NCBI RefSeq assembly: GCF_024227435.1
Contig: NZ_CP100445.1
Location: 3,159,369-3,223,368 of the forward strand
DNA length: 64,000 nt
DNA from: Natrinema caseinilyticum
GTDB taxonomy: Archaea > Halobacteriota > Halobacteria > Halobacteriales > Natrialbaceae
Direction of reading: 5' to 3'
Below, one piece after another: positions 26,501 to 33,834 of this stretch (positions are counted from its first letter, which is position 1; every line of letters starts with the position of its first letter). Below the pieces are notes generated by a model that was given only the letters and a program-made list of their open reading frames with translations, had not been told where the DNA came from and did no database searches. Made by a program: the position numbers and the translations under genes.

Positions 26501-26629
26501 GGCGACGAGCGTCGGTCGGTCGACCTCGTCGCTTCGGTAGTCGTAGTTCGCCTGCGGGTCGAGTGCAGGGTCCGGGACGGACGTCGGTCGGTCGTGCGTG
26601 TCGATCGAATCGGTTGGATCAGTTGCCAT
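23519..26629 (-). CDS. FAD-linked D-lactate dehydrogenase fused to Fe-S/CCG domains
   Basis: A 1036-residue fusion. Residues about 60-230 are a FAD-binding type 4 domain (PRGGGTSLAGQTVN), followed by a FAD-oxidase C-terminal domain to about 560. Next come two iron-sulphur motifs, CHGCGGCRGEQ and CIGCKGCKHDCPSG, and two Cys-rich CCG domains ending in CCGMAGSFGYEAEHYSMSK. This GlcD plus GlpC arrangement occurs in respiratory D-lactate and 2-hydroxyacid dehydrogenases that pass electrons to quinone. It lies 57 bases after lldP1 on the same strand, so uptake and oxidation are likely co-expressed. D-lactate is favoured over glycolate only by this context. Confidence 0.88.
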   Translation of the reverse strand: MATDPTDSIDTHDRPTSVPDPALDPQANYDYRSDEVDRPTLVADLDRRIAGAVRADSYSRQLYATDASIYEVTPIGVVFPRSTADVAAVVEYCADREIPVLPRGGGTSLAGQTVNEAVVLDFTKHMDGVVEIDANERRATAQAGIYLGSLNEALAPHGLKFAPDPAWGDKSALGGAIGNNSTGAHSLQYGKTDAYVEECDVVLADGTVTTFGEVDLEALPELAAGDDLESAIYAEVARILEDRGDLIEETYPDLKRNVSGYNLDWLVEDARGAERGIGEPDAAGGSINLAKLLCGSEGTLAVVTEATVSLEPIPAEKSMALLAYETVLDAMDDVESIVDHDPAAVEVIDDVMIDLARDTPEFAPVTEMLPEGTAAVLIVEFYADDVADGERTVANLLADRCPTVEPAGEPDEPADRTITDADALAFDAVEAYDDDSRGKIWKLRKSGLPILLSRTTDEKHVAFIEDTGIPPENLRAFVADFQTILDDHGTSASFYAHAGPGVLHIRPLVNTKTEAGLEDMASIADAVTDLVVAYDGSVSGEHGDGRARTQWNRKLYRQELWETFQELKTAFDPDWLLNPGQVVFSDDDPTDMKDRHRFGPEYAFEAGLDPALEWDEENGFQGMAELCHGCGGCRGEQSTTGGVMCPTFRASHEEILSTRGRANALRRAMGGDLDPDAPFDDEFVEEVLDLCIGCKGCKHDCPSGVDMAKLKAEVVHEHHQRHGISIRDRLFANFETIAMIASATAPVSNWAANLPGTSLLAETVLGISSERDLPTFERQTFAKRVADRDPAVSESEATRRAVLVPDVYTNHEYPQAGEAALAVLEAAGVHVEVATPRDVGRPAFSKGLLDLAAEKARGTVDGLAPLVEDGWDVILIEPSDAVMLQSDYRDLLSGSDVDRVAESTHGICEYVDRFDLDAEIDFAGADDHLVYHGHCHQKAHAKDHHAVGVLRRAGYTVDPLDSTCCGMAGSFGYEAEHYSMSKAIGAVLYEQIGDSEGDRVVAPGASCRTQLGDRPGASEEPPTPIEVVAEAIADTR

Positions 26630-26686
26630 TGGTTGAGTCGGTGGTGCGAGTTCGTTCGTCGAGCTATTCGGCCGCGTTTTCGACCA

Positions 26687-28468
26687 TCAGAACACCTCTG
26701 GAAAGAGTACGTACGTGAACAGGAGGACCCAGATGCCGACGAAGACCGTGTAGTACAGCAGCGGAATGAGGTTGAGACGGATGACGCGTCCCTCCTCGCC
26801 GATGAGGTCCACGGTGGCGAGCGCGGCGACGACGTTGTGGATCGCCACGAGGTTGCCGATCGCGCCACCGACGGCCTGAGCGCCGACGACGAGTTCGCGC
26901 GAGAAACCGAGTCGCTCCGCGGCGACGAACTGGAACGGGCCGAAGGTGATGTTCGAGACGGTGTTCGAGCCGACCAGCGCGGCACCGAGCGCGCCGATGA
27001 GCGCGGCCACCATCGGGTACGCGGGGCCCATCACGTTCGCCGTCGCCGTTCCCAGGACGACGATCATGCTGTCGACCCCGTCGGCGTGCGAACCCGACTG
27101 GAGCATCACCTGGGCCATCGCGAGCACGAACACGAGCGCGATCAGCGGCGAGACCAGCTTCTTCGTCGCGCTCCCCCACGCCTCGGCCACTTCCCGGCGG
27201 TTCATATCGAAGAGACCGACCGCCGCGATCGCACTGACCAACAGCCAGGTGCCGGGAACGTAGGTGAAGTTGATGCCGGTGCCGAGGTCGGTGCCGAGGA
27301 CGTTCGACCACTCGAAGAGGAACAGGCCGACGGTGAACTCCCCGCCTCTCGTCGCGATCGTTCCAAGCACCGGCGAGACCTGCCTCCCGAACAGCGCCAC
27401 TTGCTCACCCTGGAGCAACGCGGGAAACGGATCGAAGACGCGAGTGATCATCAGGAGTGCCACGAGCAGCGTGTACGGAAACCACGCGCGTACGAGCGAG
27501 ATGTCGTGCGTTCTCGCCAGCACCCGCTTGGCGTCGGTCGGCTGGATCGACCCCGTCCAGTGGTCGGGCCACTCCTCCTGATCGGGAAACGTCCACTCCC
27601 CGTCGGGCTGGAAATAGCCCGCACGGAGCGCGCCGATCACGATCGCCGCGCCGACCATCGACCCCACCAGCGACGGTAACTCGGCGCTGATGAACCACGC
27701 CGACAGCCAGTAGGGGATCCCGAACGCCAGACCGGCGAACAGGCAGAGCGGCCACACCTCGAGTGCGGGTCCGATCGATCGATCGTCGGGGTCGCCGAAG
27801 AAGTACACGACCATGCCGACGACGAACAGTGGCATCACGAAGCCGACGAGCAGGTGGTACGTCGCGGCCCACGCGGCGACGTTGACGGCGAACTGGGCCG
27901 CGGTCAGGCCCTCCGCCTCGATCGCCGTCCGGATGCCGGAGACGCCCGACATCGGCTCCCTGATCCCGACGATGATCGGCGTCCCGACCGCCCCGTAGGT
28001 GACCGCGATGATGTGTCCGATCAGCGCGGCGACGACCGCGGCGAGCGCGGGAAATCCGAGGCCGAGCAGCAGGGGTGCGACGACCGCGGCGGGCGCCCCG
28101 AAACCGGCCGCCCCCTCGATGAACGTCGAGAGAAAGAACGCGATCAACACGACCTGAACGCGTCGGTCCTCGCTGATCATCGCGAACCCGCCGTTGATGA
28201 CGTCGAACGCCCCCGCCCGGAGCATGGTGTAGAGCAACACGAGCGCGCCGAAGACGATCCAGAGGATCTGAACCGCGATGAGCACCCCCTCGATCGTCGC
28301 GGCGGCCAACCACTGTACCGGCATTCCCCAGACGAGGAAGCCGACGACGAGCGCCGAGAGCCACGCGATCGGCATCGCTCTCGTCGCGGGCCAGAGCAAA
28401 CCGACGAGCAGGACGCCGACGACGATCAGCGGCACGGCTGCCAGGGCGACGGCGATCGGCTCACCCAT
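26687..28468 (-). CDS. lldP: L-lactate permease family transporter, copy 1
   Basis: A 593-residue LctP/LldP-type symporter with about 14 membrane segments. Typical stretches are [17 protein letters not shown] at the N-terminus, [19 protein letters not shown], and [14 protein letters not shown] near the C-terminal half. It would import lactate (possibly glycolate) with protons or sodium. Start at MGEPIAV is preferred over a GTG six codons upstream. It is the first gene of a two-gene operon with the dehydrogenase fusion, and a TATA-like element GATATAAC lies near 28552-28559. It is a close paralogue of the gene at 30818-32602. Confidence 0.92.
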   Translation of the reverse strand: MGEPIAVALAAVPLIVVGVLLVGLLWPATRAMPIAWLSALVVGFLVWGMPVQWLAAATIEGVLIAVQILWIVFGALVLLYTMLRAGAFDVINGGFAMISEDRRVQVVLIAFFLSTFIEGAAGFGAPAAVVAPLLLGLGFPALAAVVAALIGHIIAVTYGAVGTPIIVGIREPMSGVSGIRTAIEAEGLTAAQFAVNVAAWAATYHLLVGFVMPLFVVGMVVYFFGDPDDRSIGPALEVWPLCLFAGLAFGIPYWLSAWFISAELPSLVGSMVGAAIVIGALRAGYFQPDGEWTFPDQEEWPDHWTGSIQPTDAKRVLARTHDISLVRAWFPYTLLVALLMITRVFDPFPALLQGEQVALFGRQVSPVLGTIATRGGEFTVGLFLFEWSNVLGTDLGTGINFTYVPGTWLLVSAIAAVGLFDMNRREVAEAWGSATKKLVSPLIALVFVLAMAQVMLQSGSHADGVDSMIVVLGTATANVMGPAYPMVAALIGALGAALVGSNTVSNITFGPFQFVAAERLGFSRELVVGAQAVGGAIGNLVAIHNVVAALATVDLIGEEGRVIRLNLIPLLYYTVFVGIWVLLFTYVLFPEVF

Positions 28469-28486
28469 TGTCCACCCCTCCCCCAC

Positions 28487-28821
28487 CTACCCGGGTCCAG
28501 CGGGATCGCCACGGAACCGTCATGTCATGACTCACCATGGGAAGATGGCCGAGTTATATCTGGCGGACCGTTCACAGCCATCGCACGCCGGTTCGACCCA
28601 CCGCCGACGTACGCCGAAGCGAGACCGCCTTCGACCACGGAATCTCGCAATTCACGGCCGATGGAACCCCGAAACGCCCGTCCGTCGTCGGCCCGCAGCT
28701 TTCCGGTAACCGACGCCGGAACAGGCCCCCGAAAGCGCCCTCCTGTCCAGTCTCTATCCTCCTGTCGCCGATATTCACTCGAATGTAAAGGCATATACAG
28801 TCGTGTGTACTGGCACGAACC
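28487..28821. promoter_or_regulatory. Divergent control region of lldP1 and the winged-helix regulator
   Basis: This 335-base region has no gene. Near the left end is a minus-strand TATA box for lldP1 (28552-28559). At the right end lies GCATATAC (28791-28798), a TATA for the regulator at a leaderless distance from its ATG. Two copies of an operator-like sequence bracket the latter: CACTCGAATGTAAAGG (28776-28791) and CAGTCGTGTGTACTGG (28798-28813), starting 22 bases apart. The second ends 8 bases before the ATG, a position suited to autorepression. Confidence 0.6.
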
Positions 28822-29424
28822 ATGGCGACTGAGCGTGATCGTAACAATCACGGCCAATACTCCGATCGGATTCCCCCGGAAGCCGCACTCGAAGCCTTCG
28901 ACGAACGGGAGGACCGCGGCCGTCCGCTGACCGCGTCCGACGTCATGGAGCACCTCGATTGCTCGCGACGGACGGCGCACAACAAGCTCAACGAACTCGT
29001 CGAGGACGGTGCCCTCCAGACGCGCAAGGTCGGCGCTCGCGGCCGCGTCTGGTGGGTGCCGATCGAGGCGAAAGCGGAATCGCGGCCGACGACGGGCCGA
29101 GCGGACGAAGGGGAAACGCCGCCGACCGCCGTTCAGGAGGCGATGAGGACGGTCGATCTCCCCGGTTCGGGACCGGCGCTCGAAGCGCGACGGGAGGCGC
29201 TGCTCGCGTCGTACCAGTATCTCATCGACCACCCCACCGCGAGGAAGTCGGACTTCCTCGAGAACGTCTACCCGGACCATCCCGCTGCGTTCGAGACCGA
29301 CGAGGGCTGGTGGAACGCGATCCAACCCGCCCTGAAGGAGTTGCCGGGCGTCGATCCCCCGGAGGAACGCGGCCACATCTGGAACTTCCTCGGGAGCGAT
29401 CGGTTCACGCCGACGCTCGGGTGA
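28822..29424 (+). CDS. Winged-helix regulator of the lactate island (predicted)
   Basis: A 200-residue DNA-binding protein. Residues about 15-82 form a winged helix (LTASDVMEHLDCSRRTAHNK, then LNELVEDGALQTRKVG and RGRVWWVPIE). The C-terminal 80 residues, with EARREALLASYQYLIDHPTA and a Trp-rich end, look like an effector or dimer domain of a haloarchaeal family. Its position between two lactate-permease operons and the shared operator copies in its own promoter and near lutC point to control of lactate genes. Effector and sign of control are not known. Confidence 0.8.
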   Translation: MATERDRNNHGQYSDRIPPEAALEAFDEREDRGRPLTASDVMEHLDCSRRTAHNKLNELVEDGALQTRKVGARGRVWWVPIEAKAESRPTTGRADEGETPPTAVQEAMRTVDLPGSGPALEARREALLASYQYLIDHPTARKSDFLENVYPDHPAAFETDEGWWNAIQPALKELPGVDPPEERGHIWNFLGSDRFTPTLG

Positions 29425-29488
29425 TCGACCGCTCGGATCGAGTGGGACCGACCGCCCTCCCGGTACAGCCGTCCCGCGTCGGGACGAC

Positions 29489-30799
29489 TCAGACGGTGAA
29501 GACGTCCCCATCTTCGGAGCGGTAGCCTGGGTCATCGATTTCGAACCATCGGTCGCCGTCCAGTTCGACGACCCTGCTCCCCGTGGCGGTCGACGACCCG
29601 CTGGGGCCCGTCGAGAGCGTCGGCCCGGTCACGAGTACCCGTCCGACGGCGTCGTCCGGCGGGTCGCGGATCGCCCATCGCGGCACTGCCGGAACCGGAG
29701 CGAGCGTCTCGTCGACGACTCGAACGCGCATCGGTTCGATCGGCGTTCCGAGACTCCCCGCTATCAGTGCGTCGGACGATCTCGTTCCGAACGCGACCGG
29801 CCCCGTCTCCGCGTATCCCGCGACCTGGATGGCGTCGACGCCGGACCACGCACGAAGCCGGTCGCAGCGGCCCTCGTCAGGCGTCGGCCCGACGACCGCG
29901 ATCGTCCGAAGCGACCGGGGCGACGAAGTGGTCCTCGAGCCGACGGCGTCGAGCAGATCGGCGAGTTGGTCGGGCTCGAGTGCGGTGATCGTGAGTCCGC
30001 GACTCGCTCCTATTTCCTGGATTCGATCCGGATCCCACCGCGGGAGCGGCGCGTAGGTGCCCCCGGTATAGAGCGTCGCGGAGGTCGTCAGGATCACGCC
30101 GGACACCGTCGTGAGCGGGAGAGCCCCGAGGTGGACGTCCGTCGCGGCGAGCCCGCGGGGAACGAGCGCATCGAACGCTTCGACCGATGCGCGGATCGCC
30201 CCGTGCGATACCGGCGTCGCGACCAGTTCGCCCGCTCGGCTGACGCACGCGATCAGGGCCGTATCGTCGTCCCTGCGGGCGACGACGGTCGGTGAGCTGT
30301 CGTGCCGGCTCGCACCGAAGCTCATGATTCCGCTTCCGGTATCGCGACCGATCGCCGACGAGAGATCGTCCCCGTCCAACGCGTCGGCCATCGAAATCGA
30401 AAGCGGCGGGTTGCCGCCGATGGCGATCCTGACCGCGATCGACTGCTGGAACCTGGCCGTCACGAACGCCGAGAGTCGGTCGGCGACGCTGACGACGGCG
30501 CTGACGTCGCAGTCCCGGCAGATCGAGACCGCGTCGGGCAGCAGGTCGTCCGGCACGGGCACGACGACGCTGCCGTTTCGCAACGCGCCGTAGCAGGCGA
30601 TCAAACCGTCGACGCCGGGCGGCGCGTGGACGGCCACGGCGTCGCCATCGGCGATCCCCCGCCGCCGGAGGCCGCCCGCAAACCGATCGGTCAACGTCCA
30701 CAGCTCCTGGTAGGTCACCGTCCGTTCGCCGTCGTCGACGGCGACGGCGTCCGGCTGGGTCGAAGCACGCTCCTCGAGCGTATTGAGTACGTTCGTCAT
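29489..30799 (-). CDS. Degenerate adenylate-forming (AMP-binding) protein
   Basis: A 436-residue relative of acyl-CoA synthetases covering only the large N-terminal domain. The start (DAVAVDDGERTVTYQELWTL) and an A5-like GYAETGPVAF are recognisable. The phosphate-binding loop, normally SSGTTGxPK, is CVSRAGELVATPVSH, and the protein ends at the A8 region without the C-terminal domain and its catalytic lysine. Adenylation is therefore doubtful. It starts 18 bases after lldP2 on the same strand and must be co-transcribed. It may be a ligand-binding or partner protein, or a decaying gene; no frameshift is seen. Confidence 0.75.
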   Translation of the reverse strand: MTNVLNTLEERASTQPDAVAVDDGERTVTYQELWTLTDRFAGGLRRRGIADGDAVAVHAPPGVDGLIACYGALRNGSVVVPVPDDLLPDAVSICRDCDVSAVVSVADRLSAFVTARFQQSIAVRIAIGGNPPLSISMADALDGDDLSSAIGRDTGSGIMSFGASRHDSSPTVVARRDDDTALIACVSRAGELVATPVSHGAIRASVEAFDALVPRGLAATDVHLGALPLTTVSGVILTTSATLYTGGTYAPLPRWDPDRIQEIGASRGLTITALEPDQLADLLDAVGSRTTSSPRSLRTIAVVGPTPDEGRCDRLRAWSGVDAIQVAGYAETGPVAFGTRSSDALIAGSLGTPIEPMRVRVVDETLAPVPAVPRWAIRDPPDDAVGRVLVTGPTLSTGPSGSSTATGSRVVELDGDRWFEIDDPGYRSEDGDVFTV

Positions 30800-30817
30800 A
30801 AATATGCAGTCGGGAAC

Positions 30818-32602
30818 TCAGAAGAGTCCCGGGAAGAGGACGTAACTGAACACGGACGCGAAGATCCCGACCCCGATCGCGTAGTACAGCAGCGGGATCA
30901 GGTTCAGTCGCATCACGCGCCCCTCTTGACCCACGAGACCGACGGTCGCGACCGCGGCGACGACGTTGTGGATCGCCACGAGGTTGCCGATCGCGCCGCC
31001 AACGGCCTGCGCCCCGACGATGAGCTGGGTGGGAAGGCCGAGCTGGCTCGCGGCCTCGAACTGGAACCCGCCGAACGTGATGTTCGAGACGGTGTTCGAA
31101 CCGGCCATGGCCGCACCGAGTGCGCCGATGAGGGCGGCGATGAACGGGTACGCCGGTCCGACGACGTCGGCGGTCGCCTGTGCGAGGACGAAGATCATGC
31201 TCTCGGCCCCCTCGGCGTGGGCGCCGGATTGGAGCATCACCTGTACCATCGCGATGACGAACACGAGCGCGATCAGCGGCGAGACCAGCTTCTGAAGCGC
31301 CTCACCCCAGGCGGCTTTCACCCGTTCGCCGTCCATTCCGTAGAGCGGAATCGCGAACAGCGCACAGACGAAGAGCCAGAAACCCGGTACGTAGACCCAA
31401 CTGATGCCGCCACCGAGCCCGGTTCCGAGGATATCCGGCCACGACGTGGTAAACAGGAACGAGAACTTGCCCACTCCGACGAATTGCTCCTGTAACAGCG
31501 CCGGGAGCGGATCAACGATGCGCGTGACTACCAACAGCGTGACCAGCAAGATGTACGGCGACCAGGCGCGCAGCAGGGACATTTGCTGGGTGGACCGTCG
31601 CTGGACGGCGCCCCCATCGGCGACCGCCGTGCCGTCGCCCGTTCCGCCGGCGGCACCGCCGCCGCTCGACCGTCCAGGTTCGATCGTCCCGACCCAGTGG
31701 GCCGGCCACTCCTCGCGGTCCGGGAAGTCCCACTCCTCGTCCGGCACGAAGTAGCCGGCCTTCAGCGCCCCGACGACGATCGCGCCGCCGATCATCGCGC
31801 CCATCAGCGAGGGGAATTCCGCGCTGACCTGCGCCGCCAGCCAGTACGGAACGACGAACGAGAGGCCGGAGAACAGGCACAGCGGCGCGACCTCCCACGC
31901 CGGCTCGAGGCTCCGTTCTTCGGTGTCGCCGAAGAAGTAGACGACCATGCCGACGGCGAACAGAGGCATGACGAACCCGACCAGCGCGTGGTACGTCGCG
32001 GCCCAGACGGCCACCTCCACGGAGTACGCTTGCACCGTGAAACCGGCGTCGGTAATCGCCGTCTCCGTCGCCGCCGTCGACCCGAGCGGGTTCTCGATGC
32101 CGACGATGATCGGCGTCCCGACCGCCCCGTAGGTGACCGCGAGGACGTGGCCGATCAGACCGGCGATCACCGCCGCGAGCGCGGGGAACCCGAGCGCGAG
32201 CAGGAGCGGCGCAACGACGGCCGCGGGCGTCCCGAAGCCGGCCGCCCCCTCGATGAACGCCGCCAGGAAGAAGCCGATCAGCACGACCTGGACACGACGG
32301 TCGTCGCTGATCTGTGCGAATCCCTCGTTGATCCTATCGAAGGCCCCCGCCTGCATCAGCGTGTACAGCAACAGCAGCGCGCCGAAGACGATCCAGAGGA
32401 TCTGAATCGCCGTCATCGCCCCGACGATCGACGCGGCGACGATGTAGTCACCCGGCATGCCCCAGACGCCGAACCCGATCACCACCGCCGTGAGGTAAGC
32501 GAACGGCATCGCCCGCGTCGCGGGCCACAGGAGCCCGACGAGCAACACGCCGGCGAGCACCAACGGCGTCGCGGCGATCAGTACTTCGGCCGGGCTAGCC
32601 AC
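30818..32602 (-). CDS. lldP: L-lactate permease family transporter, copy 2
   Basis: A 594-residue LldP paralogue. It aligns end to end with copy 1: [20 protein letters not shown] at the start, [39 protein letters not shown], and a similar YVLFPGLF end. A loop near residues 310-340 is Gly/Ala-rich ([19 protein letters not shown]), absent from copy 1. No ATG is available; three GTG codons lie at 32611, 32608 and 32602, and alignment with copy 1 favours 32602. It leads an operon with the degenerate adenylate-forming protein. Two different copies may handle different lactate isomers or conditions. Confidence 0.9.
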   Translation of the reverse strand: MASPAEVLIAATPLVLAGVLLVGLLWPATRAMPFAYLTAVVIGFGVWGMPGDYIVAASIVGAMTAIQILWIVFGALLLLYTLMQAGAFDRINEGFAQISDDRRVQVVLIGFFLAAFIEGAAGFGTPAAVVAPLLLALGFPALAAVIAGLIGHVLAVTYGAVGTPIIVGIENPLGSTAATETAITDAGFTVQAYSVEVAVWAATYHALVGFVMPLFAVGMVVYFFGDTEERSLEPAWEVAPLCLFSGLSFVVPYWLAAQVSAEFPSLMGAMIGGAIVVGALKAGYFVPDEEWDFPDREEWPAHWVGTIEPGRSSGGGAAGGTGDGTAVADGGAVQRRSTQQMSLLRAWSPYILLVTLLVVTRIVDPLPALLQEQFVGVGKFSFLFTTSWPDILGTGLGGGISWVYVPGFWLFVCALFAIPLYGMDGERVKAAWGEALQKLVSPLIALVFVIAMVQVMLQSGAHAEGAESMIFVLAQATADVVGPAYPFIAALIGALGAAMAGSNTVSNITFGGFQFEAASQLGLPTQLIVGAQAVGGAIGNLVAIHNVVAAVATVGLVGQEGRVMRLNLIPLLYYAIGVGIFASVFSYVLFPGLF

Positions 32603-32611
32603 GGACACCAC

Positions 32612-33318
32612 CCCAGCGTTTCGACCCCGGAGCTACCGAGGGACGGTCGTTACCGATGCCATGTGGAACTGAATCTGGCATGGGGGAGGCACTGTGGAAG
32701 GTCGATATATAATCTTCGATCGTTCGAGTCGTGTGATCCACAGAACTGTCCGTCTGGCTCCCTAACGATCGATTTTTCCTCACGGTCCGACGGAGTTCAT
32801 ACCGACCGCAAACGGCATCGAATGCGTCATTATACCGTGGTTCGTGTTCACGAAGGTACGGCAGTCGAACGATCTACTGCAAATGACGAAGGTCGGCGAA
32901 AACGACGCACAAGGGACCCAATTAGTCGAATTAGTGGTCGTCCTGGTCGGTCCTATCGTATTCGACGGAGTGAAGACTCCCAGTACACACGTGTGAACTG
33001 GAATTGCAGTCGTGTGAAGAGGGCTTTCAGTCGTGTGAAGAGGGAATACACTCGTGTGTAGTGGCTACTATACACGAGTGCGAAGGGGACGTCGACTCGA
33101 GCGCGCGCCTCAATTGCGCGTTTCAGTCCCGTTACGCCCGGTTTAGAGCGGCAGCTCGCGCTTCGCGAACGATGGAACCGATACCGAACGCCGACCCGTC
33201 GAGGCCCCGGATTCGTCCGACGTCGGTAGCCGACCTGCCGTCGTCTGATCCCCCGATGGCGACTTATTCCGCGTGAACGAACAGAACAGTAAAATAGGCA
33301 CGGTCGTAGCATCGTGCC
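32612..33318. promoter_or_regulatory. Long control region between lldP2 and lutC
   Basis: This 700-base region holds no convincing gene. A minus-strand TATA (ATTATATAT, 32705-32713) lies about 95 bases before the lldP2 start, and a partial operator copy GAGTCGTGTGATCCAC occurs at 32726-32741. The main feature is the repeat array at 32980-33080. At the right end, AAAATAGG (33291-33298) is a TATA about 25 bases before the lutC ATG, so that message would be leaderless. Confidence 0.6.
32980..33080 (+). repeat. Operator-like array of four 21-bp-spaced repeats plus an inverted copy
   Basis: Copies begin at 32986 (CACACGTGTGAACTGG), 33007 and 33028 (both CAGTCGTGTGAAGAGG) and 33049 (CACTCGTGTGTAGTGG), exactly 21 bases apart. 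An inverted copy (33065-33080) abuts the last, making a palindrome. The first copy extends to a near-perfect 22-bp palindrome CCAGTACACACGTGTGAACT plus GG (32980-33001). Right arms CGTGTG(A/T)A..GG are best conserved. The same sequence occurs over the regulator promoter at 28798-28813. Two-turn spacing puts all sites on one helix face. Confidence 0.75.
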
Positions 33319-33834
33319 ATGGGTGTCCACGCAGAGCGATTCGACGCTACACTCGCCGACCTCGACGTCCCGGTCACGCACACGGATCCGACGGGGTTCA
33401 ATCGCACGCTAGAGACGATCGCCCGCGACCCCGCGATCGGAACGGCGCTCCCGTTCGAATCGGTCTCGCTCCCGGACTGGGTGGACGACGAGGCGACGCC
33501 CGCGACTCTGCAGTCGGCGTCGACGGGGATCACGGCAGCTTCGATCGGTATCGCCGACTACGGGAGCGTGGTCCTTCCCGCGACGCCGTCCGGCGCGGAG
33601 CAAGTGAGTCTCTTTTCCGACTTACACGTCGCCGTCGTTCGCGCGGACGATATCGTCCCGGACATGCGGACGGCGATCGATCGGCTGGGGCCCCGACTCC
33701 GTGACGGCGGCAGCGTCATCGTCGCCACGGGACCGAGCGCGACTGCGGACATGGGCGCGCTCGTTCGCGGCGCTCACGGCCCTCGAGACGTCCACGTGGT
33801 CGTCGTCGAAACGGGGGACGAAGCGGATGAGTAG
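33319..33834 (+). CDS. lutC: LUD-domain lactate utilisation protein LutC-like
   Basis: A 171-residue LUD-domain protein corresponding to LutC of the LutABC L-lactate oxidation complex, though shorter than the bacterial form of about 240 residues. Key stretches are GITAASIGIADYGSVVL, the HVAVVRADDIVPDM strand-helix and IVATGPSATADMGALVRGAH followed by GPRDVHVVVVE. The usual GPSRT or GPSKT basic residue is Ala. Its last 8 bases overlap the start of the LutB-LutA fusion, so the two are translated together. A TATA box lies about 25 bases upstream of the ATG. Confidence 0.88.
   Translation: MGVHAERFDATLADLDVPVTHTDPTGFNRTLETIARDPAIGTALPFESVSLPDWVDDEATPATLQSASTGITAASIGIADYGSVVLPATPSGAEQVSLFSDLHVAVVRADDIVPDMRTAIDRLGPRLRDGGSVIVATGPSATADMGALVRGAHGPRDVHVVVVETGDEADE

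Noticed and set aside
32980-33080. CRISPR array
   Set aside because: The repeats are 16 bases with 5-base spacers, not 24-37-base repeats with unique spacers of similar length, and no cas genes are near.
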